DNA of 55,984 bases from Chromatiaceae bacterium (GCA_022340805.1 JAJDNF010000079.1:1-55984); one strand, 5' to 3'. Numbered from the stretch's first letter, positions 9,176-21,009 are shown. Program-made: numbers and translations. Notes: a model not told the origin generated them from the letters alone.

Positions 9176-9670
9176 CTAGTGACCGATGCCCGCGCGGACC
9201 TTGTCGGCCATGTCACTGGCGCCCTTTTTCAGCGTGTCGACGGCCTTGTTACCGAGGCGCCGCTGCTCGGCGTTGACCAGCTTGACCAGGTCAGCGTCCG
9301 ACAGTGCCTTGTCATTCAGCGTCATCTTGAACGGCAGCGTGGCATAGGCCAGGAACGGGTTGGCCAGGTTGAGGGCGGTGTCGTCCAGCGCCTCGTACTC
9401 GTAATGGCAGGCCGAGCGCATCGCACTGCGCTTGCCATTGGCGTCGACGACGTCAAAAGTCAGCGCGATCACCGCGTATTCGGGCCGGCGAAAGCTGTTT
9501 TCGTTGCCGGTCCACTCGACACTCTGTGCGCCCGGCTGCAGCGCGGTCGTCAGATTCTTGCACAGCGTAATGCGCGGGTCCTCGCGCGACCCGGAGCATC
9601 CCGCGGTCGCCAGGATGGCGGCGGCCAGGCAGCCGCTCAGGATCATTCTCGGCAGGGTGGTTGTGTTCAT
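9176..9670 (-). CDS. Putative lipoprotein
   Basis: A 164-residue protein with a lipoprotein signal peptide: hydrophobic core then lipobox LATAGC, giving a lipidated Cys near residue 24. The mature part has no family I recognise. It contains two further Cys (about 35 and 86), possibly a disulfide, and ends in a basic helical tail. An AGAGG site sits five bases before the ATG at 9670; another ATG lies directly before it. It follows parC by 38 bases on the same strand and may be cotranscribed with it. Confidence 0.75.
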   Translation of the reverse strand: MNTTTLPRMILSGCLAAAILATAGCSGSREDPRITLCKNLTTALQPGAQSVEWTGNENSFRRPEYAVIALTFDVVDANGKRSAMRSACHYEYEALDDTALNLANPFLAYATLPFKMTLNDKALSDADLVKLVNAEQRRLGNKAVDTLKKGASDMADKVRAGIGH

Positions 9671-9708
9671 CATCGCCTCTGTGTCGTTGAAAGTGCCTTG
9701 GCGCCCCA

Positions 9709-11961
<2,253 letters not shown>

Positions 11962-12144
11962 TGCGCTCTTGGCCGAATCTTGGGAACGACGGATTCTACA
12001 CTGCGCACGCGATCCTGCGTCGTGCCGGACCGGCAGCGCGCCGCTGTGGCTACCAGCACGACCGGCCGCTTGTCTTGAACGCGACATGCCAGCGCCCCGG
12101 GTAGTTGGCCTATCATCGGGGCTGGTGGAGATGAGCGGCAGCCT

Positions 12145-13014
12145 ATGTCCTTGCGGGCACAGATCAAACAGTTCCGGCGATTCCTACACGACCATCCGCA
12201 GCTGTTCGTACTCACCGGTGCGGGCATCAGCACGGGATCGGGGATCCCCGACTATCGCGACGAGAATGGCGAGTGGAAGCGCCCTGCCCCGGTGCAGTTC
12301 CGTGAATTTGTCGAAAGGCACCAGGTCAGGCAACGCTACTGGGCGCGCAGCCTGGTCGGCTGGTCATGGTTCGACAGCGCGCAGCCGAATATCTGCCATG
12401 CCGCATTGGCGGGCTGGGAATCGGCCGGCAGGCTGTCTCAGCTGGTCACGCAGAACGTCGATCGCCTGCACCAGGCTGCAGGTTCGCAGCAGGTGATCGA
12501 CCTGCACGGCCGGCTCGACCGGGTGGTCTGTCTCGACTGCAGGGCGCGCCTCGAGCGCAGCGCCTTCCAGCAGCAGCTCGGTGCGCTGAATCCAGCGTTC
12601 CTGGCGTTGACCGCCGAGATCGCACCGGACGGCGACGCCGACCTGCAGCGTCCTGACTTCGACGCCTTCCAGGTTCCGGCCTGCCCGGAGTGCGGCGGCA
12701 TTCTGAAGCCGGACGTGGTGTTCTTCGGCGAAACCATCCCGCGTGAGCGCGTCGAGGCCGCAATTGGCGCGCTGCGCCAGGCCGACGCACTACTAGTGAT
12801 CGGCTCGTCGCTGATGGTGTATTCCGGGTTTCGCTTCTGCCGCATGGCCAGCGAGCGCGGCATCCCGATCGCGGCGATCACACCCGGATTCACCCGCGCC
12901 GATACACTGCTGACGCTGAAACTCTCGTCACGCTTCGAAGATGTCATCGCCCTGCTCGGCGACCGGACAGGCAGCTACGCGCCACCAGGCACCCACCCCG
13001 GAAGCGGCCGCTGA
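12145..13014 (+). CDS. Sir2-family NAD-dependent deacylase (class II sirtuin)
   Basis: A 289-residue sirtuin. Visible motifs are the NAD-binding GAGIS (25-29) and GIPDYR, QNVD (103-106), catalytic His121 in LHG, the zinc Cys pairs C129/C132 and C180/C183, and the late GSSLMVYSG. The long zinc-ribbon insertion and the [14 protein letters not shown] segment point to the class II, SIRT4-like branch rather than E. coli CobB. It removes acyl groups from protein lysines using NAD. The gene is divergent from parC and convergent with a hydrolase gene; no operon. Confidence 0.92.
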   Translation: MSLRAQIKQFRRFLHDHPQLFVLTGAGISTGSGIPDYRDENGEWKRPAPVQFREFVERHQVRQRYWARSLVGWSWFDSAQPNICHAALAGWESAGRLSQLVTQNVDRLHQAAGSQQVIDLHGRLDRVVCLDCRARLERSAFQQQLGALNPAFLALTAEIAPDGDADLQRPDFDAFQVPACPECGGILKPDVVFFGETIPRERVEAAIGALRQADALLVIGSSLMVYSGFRFCRMASERGIPIAAITPGFTRADTLLTLKLSSRFEDVIALLGDRTGSYAPPGTHPGSGR

Positions 13015-13135
13015 TCCGGCCCAGCGCCTTGCAGAAACCTTTGCGTCCCGGCCGCTGCGCCAACCGCAGGGCACGCGCGCAGCCACAACCATCCGTGCAG
13101 CGGATCGGCGGGCAATGCCGGGGGACATAGGGGCC

Positions 13136-13152
13136 ATCGCAGCTGCTGCGAT
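13136..13152. repeat. Perfect short palindrome between convergent genes
   Basis: ATCGCAGC and GCTGCGAT flank a single T. It lies between the sirtuin and the hydrolase stops, so an RNA hairpin here could help end transcription from either side, although there is no T-run. Confidence 0.3.
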
Positions 13153-13167
13153 ACCGGCATGGCGACG

Positions 13168-13809
13168 CTACCCGTAGGGGCCCTGCAGGAACGGGTTGTG
13201 TCTCTTTTCCTCACCCACCGTGGTGGTCGGGCCATGACCAGGCAACAAGGTCACGTCGTCGCCCAGTGGCCAAATGCGCCGGCGGATCGAATTCAGCAGA
13301 GTCTGGTGGTCGCCGCGCGGGAAGTCGGTGCGCCCGATCGAGCCCTTGAAGATCACGTCGCCGACGATGGCCACGCGGTCGGATCGGTGAAAAAAGATCA
13401 CGTGCCCGGGCGTGTGGCCTGGGCAATGGTGGACTTCGAGTGTCTGCTCGCCGAATGCCACCTGGTCGCCCTCGCACAGCCAGCGGTCCGGGGTGAAGGC
13501 CTCGCCGGGCGGGAAGCCGAACTGCCGGCACCACTGCGGCAGGGTGTCGAGCAGGAAGCGGTCGTCCAGGTGCGGCCCCTCGATCGGCAGATCAAGCTCG
13601 CGCGCCATCTTTGCCACTGCAGCGGCATGATCGAAGTGGCCATGGGTGACCAGGATCTTCTGCAGCGTCACCCCGGCATCTGCCACCTCGGCGAGAAGGC
13701 GTTCGGGATCGCCACCCGGATCTACCAGCGCCGCCATTCCGCTCGACTCACAACACAGCAGTGAGCAGTTCTGTTCGTAGGCGGTTACCGGAATGATACG
13801 AATATTCAT
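13168..13809 (-). CDS. Metallo-beta-lactamase-fold hydrolase, YcbL/glyoxalase II-like
   Basis: A 213-residue cytoplasmic enzyme with the full metal set of glyoxalase II relatives: THGHFDH (about 55-61), His in CPGHTPGH, the bridging Asp in VGDVIFKGSIGRTD and His in LLPGHGP. Length and the GSIGRTDFPRGD segment match the YcbL-type (type I) family, which hydrolyses S-lactoylglutathione-like thioesters. The ATG at 13809 is the only sensible start. It is convergent with the sirtuin gene. Confidence 0.88.
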   Translation of the reverse strand: MNIRIIPVTAYEQNCSLLCCESSGMAALVDPGGDPERLLAEVADAGVTLQKILVTHGHFDHAAAVAKMARELDLPIEGPHLDDRFLLDTLPQWCRQFGFPPGEAFTPDRWLCEGDQVAFGEQTLEVHHCPGHTPGHVIFFHRSDRVAIVGDVIFKGSIGRTDFPRGDHQTLLNSIRRRIWPLGDDVTLLPGHGPTTTVGEEKRHNPFLQGPYG

Positions 13810-13944
13810 AAAGAAAAGCCTAAACCCACCGATACATTATCGACAAAACCGGTTTGCCGCGGTGCACCTGGCCGGGCGCCCTGCGCAACCTGCGGCAGGC
13901 ATTTCGGGCTACGCCCGCCTGCCACCGGCTCTACCGCGCAGCCC

Positions 13945-15204
13945 ATGGGACAACGCAACGTGTTCGGAAAATGGATCGGCCGCAGTGCCAGGAAAGATCA
14001 ACTTTCGCCGCAGTCACTGGCTGCGCTGGGTCCCTATCGCCACCTGTCTGCCGCCGAACTCTCCCACACCCTTGACCTGGTCGAGCGCATCCCGCTCAGC
14101 TCCGGTCTGTTGAACGGGGCGCTGCCGACAGACAGGCACCTGTTCCTGGAAAGCGGCAGCATTCAGATCCAGACCCACACCGGCTATGTGCTGCTGCTGA
14201 AGGCCGGGACACCGCAGGCACGTTTTCCGATGCCGCTCAAGCCTAGAGTGGTCAGCCTGTATGCCGCCGAGCCGGGCAGCCTGCTGAGCATCCCACGTAC
14301 GCCGACCCTCTCGCCGAACGATGGCACTGCACCGCCACCCAACCCCGCGTTGACGGCCGAGGAAAACGAGGCCTTTGCGCAGCTGCGCACCTACTTTCGC
14401 ACACAACACGCCGAACTGCCCAGCCTCCCCGATCTGGCACTCAAGATCGGCAAGGCGATAGACGATCCGAACAACGCCAACGAGGACATCGCCCGGCTGA
14501 TCCAACTCGATCCCTCGCTCAGCGCGCGCCTGATCAGCGTGGTCAATAGCGCAGCCTTCGGCGGTTTCAACAGGATCACCAGTATCAATCAGGCCAGCGC
14601 GCGCCTTGGACGCAACAAGGTTCGCAGCCTGGTATACAGCTGCCTGCTGAAGAGTATCTTCAATACCAGTTCGACGCCGCTCAAGCGCCACATGGAGGCG
14701 CTATGGCAGCACTCCGTGCATGTCGCTGCACTGGCCTTCGTACTCGGCCGCGAGACCCCTGGGATCGACGCAGAACAGGCCCTGCTGGCCGGACTGATCC
14801 ATGACATCGGCTCGGTCGCCGTCATCGGCGGCATAAACCGCTTTCCTGTGCTGGCACGTCGTCAGGAGGTAATCGACTATGCGATCGCCAGCCTGCGCAT
14901 CGAGGTCGGCGTACATACCCTGCGCCACTGGCGTCTGGGCGACGAATTCGGCGATGTGATTACAGATGCCGAGAACTGGCAGCGCGTCGGCAGCGCGATA
15001 CCTGACAATACCGACGTGGTGATTCTCTCCCAGCTGCATGCCTTGATCGGCAGCGCCGGCCAGGGCAGGCTGCCGCGCATCGACGAGGTTCCGGCTTTCC
15101 ACAAACTCGCGCGTGGCCAGCTAACCCCGCGTCATTCCCTGAGCATCCTCGATGAGGCCGATGCCGACGTGCGCGAGGTGCGCGCACTGATCGGCGGCAG
15201 TTGA
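13945..15204 (+). CDS. HDOD-domain signalling protein (paralogue 1)
   Basis: A 419-residue soluble protein. The first 115 residues look like a weak cyclic-nucleotide-binding-type beta-barrel, followed by a linker and the HDOD domain (about 155-350) with the conserved LPSLPDLALKI entry, the HSVHVAALAFVL helix and His286-Asp287 in LIHDIG. HDOD proteins are non-enzymatic or poorly understood output modules in motility and c-di-GMP networks. It is clearly homologous over its length with the convergent gene at 15411-16661, including the C-terminal tail, so the pair arose by duplication. Confidence 0.85.
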   Translation: MGQRNVFGKWIGRSARKDQLSPQSLAALGPYRHLSAAELSHTLDLVERIPLSSGLLNGALPTDRHLFLESGSIQIQTHTGYVLLLKAGTPQARFPMPLKPRVVSLYAAEPGSLLSIPRTPTLSPNDGTAPPPNPALTAEENEAFAQLRTYFRTQHAELPSLPDLALKIGKAIDDPNNANEDIARLIQLDPSLSARLISVVNSAAFGGFNRITSINQASARLGRNKVRSLVYSCLLKSIFNTSSTPLKRHMEALWQHSVHVAALAFVLGRETPGIDAEQALLAGLIHDIGSVAVIGGINRFPVLARRQEVIDYAIASLRIEVGVHTLRHWRLGDEFGDVITDAENWQRVGSAIPDNTDVVILSQLHALIGSAGQGRLPRIDEVPAFHKLARGQLTPRHSLSILDEADADVREVRALIGGS

Positions 15205-15284
15205 GGACGCAGGGTTGTTGCAGGCGCAGCGCAACCGCTGAACGCGGCGCTGCACGCATCGAAGGTGGCTGCAGTTTGGAATAA

Positions 15285-15336
15285 AGCAGCGTATTGCCCC
15301 GTATCCGCCGGGATCCGCCGGATTACGGCTTGCGCT
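15285..15336 (+). repeat. Dispersed repeat fragment (GCAGCGTATTGC type)
   Basis: AGCAGCGTATTGC, then GTATCCGCCGGG, GATCCGCCGGATTACGGC and TTGCGCT, match the inner part of the GTAGGGTGCA repeat family. It lies between the two convergent HDOD genes. Confidence 0.4.
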
Positions 15337-15410
15337 CCATGCGCAGCCTGCGCGGATTGCACAACCGCCGCAGATAGCGACGGAATAGAACGCAGCCCTG
15401 CACTGGGCTG

Positions 15411-16661
15411 TCAACCTCTCAGCACACTGCGCATCTCATCGACCTGGGCCTTCGCGTCATGCAGGATTTCCAGGCTCCGCTCCGGTGTCGCCTCCTCACC
15501 CAGCACGCGCTGAATCGCGCTGATCTGCTCCAGCGGCGGCAGTCCGTCGAGCTGATGCTTGCGCAACCGTTCGTGGACCTGGGCGACAATCAGAAGATCA
15601 GTGAAATCGGCATTGCCGCTTTGCCGGCGGAGCCAATTCTCGGCGTCCCGCGCCCCGGCTATAACGGCCGGCGTGAACTTCCACTCACGCAGGATCATCG
15701 CACCCAGCTCGCCACGCATGCGCTCGATAGTCTGTTCTAGCGCCGCCTCGTTTTCGGCCAGCTCGGGATACTTCTCGACGTAGTTGAGGATCGCGATGGC
15801 ACCGACATCGTGGACCAGACCAATCAGCAGCGCTTCTTCCGGCTGCATCCCCCTGATCTCGCGCGCCAGCACAAAGCACAGCGCGGCGATCTGCGCGCTG
15901 TGTTTCCACAACACGTGCATGCGCTTCTGGATAGCGGGATCCTGGCTACGGAACACCTCCTTCAGCGCGAAGCTCACCACCAGCTGCTTGGTGGTCTGCA
16001 TGCCCAGACGCACCACCGCAGCCGAACAGCTCTCCACCGCCCCCAATCCCGCGTACATGGCACTGTTTGCGACCTTGAGCAGCTTGGCGGCCATTGCCGG
16101 GTCGGCCTCCACCAGGCGCGCAATGGTACGCGCATCACTCATGTCCTCATCGATCGCACGGCGTATGCGCAGTGCCAGATCAGGAAGGCTGGGCAGAATA
16201 GCTTTGTCGCTCTTGAGGTCGCGGTATAGCTGAAAGCTCACCTTTGACTCGAGTTGCCGGCGCTCCTCTTCCTCCTGGCTCTCGACCTGGATCGCGTCGG
16301 GGTCGTGCACCCTGCCATCACAACCTGCGGCACTCAGCACAATATCCGGTACGCGGATGCCGCGCACACGGCTCAGGGCAGTGACTCCGAAGATACGTGG
16401 ACGCAGGTTGGCAACTGGATGGCGGCTGGTCTGCTCATCCACGGCGATGGTCTTGCTGAGCCCGTCCGCCGCATCCAGTTCCACCTCACCCTCGGTCAGG
16501 AAGTAGGTGTAACCGTCGTCGCTACCGCGCTCCAGGATCACGCTGCCCTTCCTTGACTCAACCTGCTCTACGGCCTCCGCAATCACCTCGAGTTGCCAAG
16601 GTGGGAGGTCGGCGAGAATTGAGATCTTGCGCAGTGCGTTGGTATCGACCATGTTAGCCAT
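15411..16661 (-). CDS. Cyclic-nucleotide-binding-like/HDOD protein (paralogue 2)
   Basis: A 416-residue protein with an N-terminal cNMP-binding-like domain (about 5-80: LADLPPWQLEVIAEAVEQVE, TYFLTEGEVEL), a charged coiled linker (about 125-150) and an HDOD domain (about 155-350) with LPSLPDLALRI, HSAQIAALCFVL and His284-Asp285 in LVHDVG. The phosphate-binding cassette of true cAMP receptors is not evident, so cNMP binding is uncertain. A good AAGGGGG site precedes the ATG. It lies downstream of the GGDEF/EAL gene on the same strand (134-base spacer), suggesting a shared c-di-GMP circuit. Confidence 0.85.
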   Translation of the reverse strand: MANMVDTNALRKISILADLPPWQLEVIAEAVEQVESRKGSVILERGSDDGYTYFLTEGEVELDAADGLSKTIAVDEQTSRHPVANLRPRIFGVTALSRVRGIRVPDIVLSAAGCDGRVHDPDAIQVESQEEEERRQLESKVSFQLYRDLKSDKAILPSLPDLALRIRRAIDEDMSDARTIARLVEADPAMAAKLLKVANSAMYAGLGAVESCSAAVVRLGMQTTKQLVVSFALKEVFRSQDPAIQKRMHVLWKHSAQIAALCFVLAREIRGMQPEEALLIGLVHDVGAIAILNYVEKYPELAENEAALEQTIERMRGELGAMILREWKFTPAVIAGARDAENWLRRQSGNADFTDLLIVAQVHERLRKHQLDGLPPLEQISAIQRVLGEEATPERSLEILHDAKAQVDEMRSVLRG

Positions 16662-16714
16662 GCCCCCTTATCGGCAACGACCGCTGGGAGTTTAGGCCCC
16701 AACGCAGATCCGCT

Positions 16715-16739
16715 GCGCCGGCCCCTTTCGGGCCGGCGC
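16715..16739. repeat. GC-rich hairpin in the HDOD gene leader
   Basis: GCGCCGGCCC (16715-16724) pairs perfectly with GGGCCGGCGC (16730-16739) around a five-base loop. A second dyad lies just beside it (AGGTCG near 16753, CGACCT near 16789). No T-run follows on either strand. It may be a weak terminator after the GGDEF/EAL gene or a structured leader of the HDOD gene. Confidence 0.45.
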
Positions 16740-16795
16740 GCCAGTTCGCTCGAGGTCGATAAGCGCTCGCCCGGCGGGCGGCATCGAGCGACCTT

Positions 16796-19240
16796 TCAGG
16801 ATCTGCCGAACATCTCCGGTGCCGGCCGGCCAATGTGATAACCCTGTGCGAAATCCACGCCGAATTTCTCTAGCAGGCGCAGGGTCTCGGCGTTTTCGAC
16901 AAATTCGGCCACCGTGGTCTTGCCCAGCCCCTTCGCCACGTCGGTCAGTGCCTTGACGAACAGCTGGTCCTCGGCACTGGTTGCGAGATTCTGGATGAAG
17001 GCGCCGTCCACCTTTACGATGTCGACCGGCAACTGCTTCAGGTAGGCAAAGGATGAAAAACCACTACCGAAATCATCCAGCGCAAAACGGCAGCCGAGGG
17101 CCTTGATCTCGCGCATGAACGCGATTGCATCCTGCACGTTCGCTACGGCCGCCGTCTCGGTGATCTCCACGATCAGGTTCGCCGGGTCGATCCCGCTGTG
17201 CTGCAATTCCTGGTGAAACCACTCGAGCAGTGATGGATCATCGAGCACCCGACCGGAAAGGTTCACCGATAGAGACAGGCCGACATTTTCCTTGACCCGC
17301 GCGATCGCCTTGCGGATCACCCAGCGATCGATCTCGTGGATCTGTCCGGACTGCTCGGCGATCGGGATAAAATTGTCCGGGAACACCAGGCGGCCGACAT
17401 TGTCGCGCATACGCACCAGTGTCTCGTAGCGTGTGACACGCTTTTTGCGGATGTCGTAGATCGGCTGATAGTGCAGCTCGAAGGCGTCGTCGATCAGCGC
17501 CTGGCTGATCCTTTCACGCCACTTGGCGCGCGACGCCAGCAGTTCCTTGGCCAGTTCGTCCGGCGAGTACAGGTGCCAGCGGCCCGCGCCGGCCTCCTTG
17601 GCCTGGTACATCGCCATATCGGCGTTCGCCAACAGGTCGTTGAGGCCGCTGCCGTGGTCCGGAAACAGGGTAATTCCGATGCTGCAGCTCACCTTGTGCG
17701 GCCGGCCGTTGGCGGCGAAATCAACCTGCTTCAGATCGTGCTGCAGCTTGTTGGCCATGTAAATCGCCACCTCTGCACCTGCCTCCGGCAGTACCAGGGC
17801 GAATTCGTCGCCGCCGAGGCGGGCCAGGATGTCGCTGTGGCGGACCGCGTCGCGCAGAGTGCTGGCCACCAGCAGTAGCAGGGCATCACCCGCCTGGTGG
17901 CCGCTCAGATCGTTGACGAACTTGAACTGGTCCAGGTCGAGAAACAACAGCGCCCCGGTGCGCTTGTAGCGCACGCTCAGCGACAGTATGCGGTCGAAGA
18001 TCTCCTGGAAACGCCTGCGGTTGTACAGATTGGTCAGCGGGTCGTGGTCGGCCAGCCAGACCAGGTTCTGTTCGGCCTCGAGACGCGCCTCCAGCGCGCC
18101 TTCCAGATCATCCGAGAGACGGCGCACCGAATCCACCACGACGTCGATCTCGTCCTCGGCAATGCTCGCGCGACGCAGTGGCAGCGCATCGCGCAGTGCC
18201 GTGAAATTACTGCGACCCAGCGCCGGCAGGGCCGATGCGAGCTGTCGAATCCGGCTCATCGGCTTCCAAAGAAACGCCAGCAGAATACTGCCAGTGGCGA
18301 GCAAACCGACAATCCCCGCGGTCAGGATGACCCGGTTGGCATCGGCCAGTTGCGCCATGTCTTCGCTGACCGGGCTGATCACCAGGAACGCAGTGTCTTT
18401 GCCCGCCGCGTCGTCGTGCCCCAAGAGACAGGCAAACCACTGGCCCTGGTATTCGACGAACGCTGCCTGGTGTGACAACTCGGACATGGCATAGCGTGCC
18501 TGCAGGGCCTCGAGGATGCCGTAGGTGAGGTCAGGATGACTGAGCGCCGGCACCTCGACCCCCCACCCGCTCAGATAACGCCGCGCGGACCGCTCGTCGG
18601 TGCCCCTGCCCGGCAGGCCCGCGGCCAGCACCGCGACCTCTGATCCGGACAGCCGCTGGAATTCGAGTACACCATCGGCGACCGAACGGCTGACCACCAG
18701 CACTCCCCCGCGCAGCGTCCCAAGCAGTTGCGGCACGGCCAGGGTCAGTACGCAGTCATGCAGGCAATCGACGCGCCCTGCCGGAGCATCGCTGGCAGCA
18801 GCGCGGCGCGCCAACTGCCGGTGCCGGACCGTGCCCGCGGGGTCCGGCCAGCTATAGCCCAGACGCCCGGCTGGATCGACGAACGACAAGGAGGCGATAC
18901 CCCACTCGAGACCCAACAGGGCGCTGTGCCGTTCGAGGATGGACTGCAGATAGCGGGCGCCGGTCGCACCCGGCGCCCCGCTGCTGAGCAGCGGAATAAA
19001 ACCGGCCAGGCTGTTCAGCTGCTCATAATCACGCTGCAACAGTCCTGAAATAGTGCGCTGCTGCTGACGCAGCAGATCGAGCTTCTGCTGGTTGAACTGC
19101 TGGTTCGACTGGCGATAGGCGACCAGCGTGATCAGTGAATTGACGACCACCAGGACCAGGCTGACGATCAGCCCAACCTTCCATTTCAGGCTGACAAACC
19201 TCGCCGTCTCCGGTCGCTGCACGTCTGGCTCGTCGCTCAT
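16796..19240 (-). CDS. Membrane GGDEF/EAL c-di-GMP enzyme
   Basis: An 814-residue protein: transmembrane helix (about 22-42), a periplasmic sensor domain of about 260 residues, helix 2 (about 304-326), a HAMP-like linker, GGDEF domain with intact GGDEF at 476-480 and an RxxD inhibitory site (RHSD, 467-470), and an EAL domain (about 570-814). The EAL signature reads ETL (606-608), keeping the metal-binding Glu; ITETAAV, the DDFGSG loop and VAEFVENAE are also present, so both synthesis and breakdown of c-di-GMP are possible. A GTG at 19252 directly after the porin stop is an alternative start. Third gene of a PstS-like/porin/GGDEF operon. Confidence 0.9.
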   Translation of the reverse strand: MSDEPDVQRPETARFVSLKWKVGLIVSLVLVVVNSLITLVAYRQSNQQFNQQKLDLLRQQQRTISGLLQRDYEQLNSLAGFIPLLSSGAPGATGARYLQSILERHSALLGLEWGIASLSFVDPAGRLGYSWPDPAGTVRHRQLARRAAASDAPAGRVDCLHDCVLTLAVPQLLGTLRGGVLVVSRSVADGVLEFQRLSGSEVAVLAAGLPGRGTDERSARRYLSGWGVEVPALSHPDLTYGILEALQARYAMSELSHQAAFVEYQGQWFACLLGHDDAAGKDTAFLVISPVSEDMAQLADANRVILTAGIVGLLATGSILLAFLWKPMSRIRQLASALPALGRSNFTALRDALPLRRASIAEDEIDVVVDSVRRLSDDLEGALEARLEAEQNLVWLADHDPLTNLYNRRRFQEIFDRILSLSVRYKRTGALLFLDLDQFKFVNDLSGHQAGDALLLLVASTLRDAVRHSDILARLGGDEFALVLPEAGAEVAIYMANKLQHDLKQVDFAANGRPHKVSCSIGITLFPDHGSGLNDLLANADMAMYQAKEAGAGRWHLYSPDELAKELLASRAKWRERISQALIDDAFELHYQPIYDIRKKRVTRYETLVRMRDNVGRLVFPDNFIPIAEQSGQIHEIDRWVIRKAIARVKENVGLSLSVNLSGRVLDDPSLLEWFHQELQHSGIDPANLIVEITETAAVANVQDAIAFMREIKALGCRFALDDFGSGFSSFAYLKQLPVDIVKVDGAFIQNLATSAEDQLFVKALTDVAKGLGKTTVAEFVENAETLRLLEKFGVDFAQGYHIGRPAPEMFGRS

Positions 19241-19252
19241 CTGCAGACCCAC

Positions 19253-20431
19253 TCAGAAACGGTAGGAGGCCAGCAGCGAAAACATGTCCCAATCCTTTAC
19301 GGTCGCGGCCGGGTCGGGGTTCTCGCGCCTGGACAAGGTCCAGGTTCCATCATTCCATTGGTATTCCGCGCGCAGCATGAAATTCGGTGTGACATCCCAG
19401 CGAAGTCCGAGCATCCAGTCCTTCCGATAGAAAGCATACGGCGGAACCAGGCCGCCAGTCATGGCCGATTGGCGCGTGCCGTCTCGATCGTCTTTGTCCG
19501 CATATCCCTCTGCATAACGCGCGATCAACTCGACGTCGCTGCGTACCAGGTAGCTGGCCTGCAGGTAATAGCCCAGCACGGTGCTGTCGCGGCCATCGAC
19601 CAGTGGGCCGAAGGCCTGGAACTCGACCGGCTCCTGCATGTACTCCGCAGTCAGGCTCCAGCGTTCGGCGTTGTACTGCGCAGAGGCTACCCAGTAAACG
19701 AAATCGATATCGCCGCTGCCGATCGGGTCCGTCGGCGCAGCGTCGAACGCCAGGCTGGCCTTGGCCGCACTCAGGCCCAGACGCCAACGGCCATCCAGGG
19801 TTTCATACTCTGCGCGGGCGATGAAAGCCGCGCCCTGTGAATCCAGCCGGCCGCCAAAATCCGTTCCCAGGTAGGAAATCTCGACATTATCGTCCACCGG
19901 GTTCGTACCTACCCCGACGTTCATCGCCAGCTGGCCGAGGTCGGAATAGAACCGGCCATACAGATGCATTCCGTCAGCCGAGAGGAACAGGTTGCGAACG
20001 CTGTCGAAATAGACCTGCTGCGGCAGAAAGATACTTGGGCGGGTGAACGCAACATCGCGGGTATCGTTATACAGTCCGAGCGTGTTCTTGATGCGTCCGA
20101 CAAGCACGCCGTAGGACCGCTCATGACTATTGGACAAGTTCCAGTCCACCAGTGCGTAGTCGACGGTAAGCGAACCGTTGTACATGTCGCCGGCATTGCG
20201 GGACAACAGCTGTCCGGACAGCAGTACCGACGGGGTGGCCTTGTACGAGGCGTTGACCCCCAACTCCGTGAAATCGAAGCTGCCTGATTCGCTGTCACCG
20301 AAGAAGCTGTTGTCACTGGTCTTGACGAAACCCTGGCTCGCAAACCCGTGGACCTGCAGATCGGTTCCAAAATCGACCGCATCCACGCAACTCGAGGCCA
20401 CCAGGATGAGCAGCGCGGCAAAGTGGCGCAT
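19253..20431 (-). CDS. Outer-membrane beta-barrel (porin-like) protein
   Basis: A 392-residue protein with a signal peptide (about 1-19) and a mature part made of alternating amphipathic strands that ends in FSLLASYRF, with the terminal Phe of outer-membrane barrels. Strand-like repeats such as ARAEYETLDGRWRLGLSAAKAS and LMLGLRWDVTPNFMLRAEYQW-type segments are frequent. It is probably a porin-like channel of unassigned substrate. It starts 19 bases after the PstS-like gene and ends next to the GGDEF/EAL gene, so the three form an operon. The frame stays open further upstream, but only the start used gives the signal peptide at the N-terminus. Confidence 0.82.
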   Translation of the reverse strand: MRHFAALLILVASSCVDAVDFGTDLQVHGFASQGFVKTSDNSFFGDSESGSFDFTELGVNASYKATPSVLLSGQLLSRNAGDMYNGSLTVDYALVDWNLSNSHERSYGVLVGRIKNTLGLYNDTRDVAFTRPSIFLPQQVYFDSVRNLFLSADGMHLYGRFYSDLGQLAMNVGVGTNPVDDNVEISYLGTDFGGRLDSQGAAFIARAEYETLDGRWRLGLSAAKASLAFDAAPTDPIGSGDIDFVYWVASAQYNAERWSLTAEYMQEPVEFQAFGPLVDGRDSTVLGYYLQASYLVRSDVELIARYAEGYADKDDRDGTRQSAMTGGLVPPYAFYRKDWMLGLRWDVTPNFMLRAEYQWNDGTWTLSRRENPDPAATVKDWDMFSLLASYRF

Positions 20432-20450
20432 GCGCCATGCAGTGCCACTG

Positions 20451-20885
20451 TCAGCGGATTGTGAGAACTTGAACCGTATCATCGATCGTCTCGCTCGATA
20501 GGTAACCAATCGCGCCCGGTGTGCTGCCGACTTTGCTGCGCATCTCGCCTTCATCCGCCACCGTTTCGGGTGCCTGACCGGTGCCGGAATACAGCTGACG
20601 GTCCCATACCCGGCGCAGTTGGCGTGGATAGAGACTCAACAGGTCTTTGCTGAAGGCGCGGTGCACCTGGCTGTCGTCCGCCAGGACGAAGACGCGCACC
20701 GGCGTGCCGTCGGGCCATTGCCCCAGCTGCATGCTGAAGATCAGGCGCGTGGTATTGAGTGACACTTCATGCGTGTCCACCGCAGGGTGGGCGACGAGCA
20801 TGGGGTCGGCCGACGCGGGCAGGGCCGACAACAGCACGAGTAGGCCGAGCGCCAGCATTCGCACGGATGCTCTGTGGCGGGTCAA
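20451..20885 (-). CDS. Periplasmic PstS-like substrate-binding domain protein
   Basis: A 144-residue protein with a signal peptide ending near ALPASADP, followed by the short single-lobe PBP-like domain seen next to GGDEF proteins: FSMQLGQWPDGTPVRVFVLADDS, SLYPRQLRRVWDRQLYSG and a final GAIGYLSS segment, the part of phosphate-binding PstS proteins that contacts the ligand. It is far shorter than a transport PstS, so a sensory role for phosphate or another oxyanion, feeding the GGDEF/EAL protein encoded downstream, is plausible. The start is a TTG; GTG at 20864 or ATG at 20858 are alternatives. Confidence 0.75.
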   Translation of the reverse strand: MTRHRASVRMLALGLLVLLSALPASADPMLVAHPAVDTHEVSLNTTRLIFSMQLGQWPDGTPVRVFVLADDSQVHRAFSKDLLSLYPRQLRRVWDRQLYSGTGQAPETVADEGEMRSKVGSTPGAIGYLSSETIDDTVQVLTIR

Positions 20886-21009
20886 GGATGACAGTCCGAA
20901 AACGCGCTCGCCAGCGGGTCAGGCCACCCGCAGTCGAAAACAGCGCATTGCCAACACCTCAGCCAGTACTGCAGATTCGAACACCGTGGCGACTCCCTGG
21001 AGAAATATG

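Noticed and set aside
16662-16795. c-di-GMP riboswitch in the HDOD gene leader
   Set aside because: The spacer has strong GC-rich hairpins but lacks the conserved GEMM core motifs.
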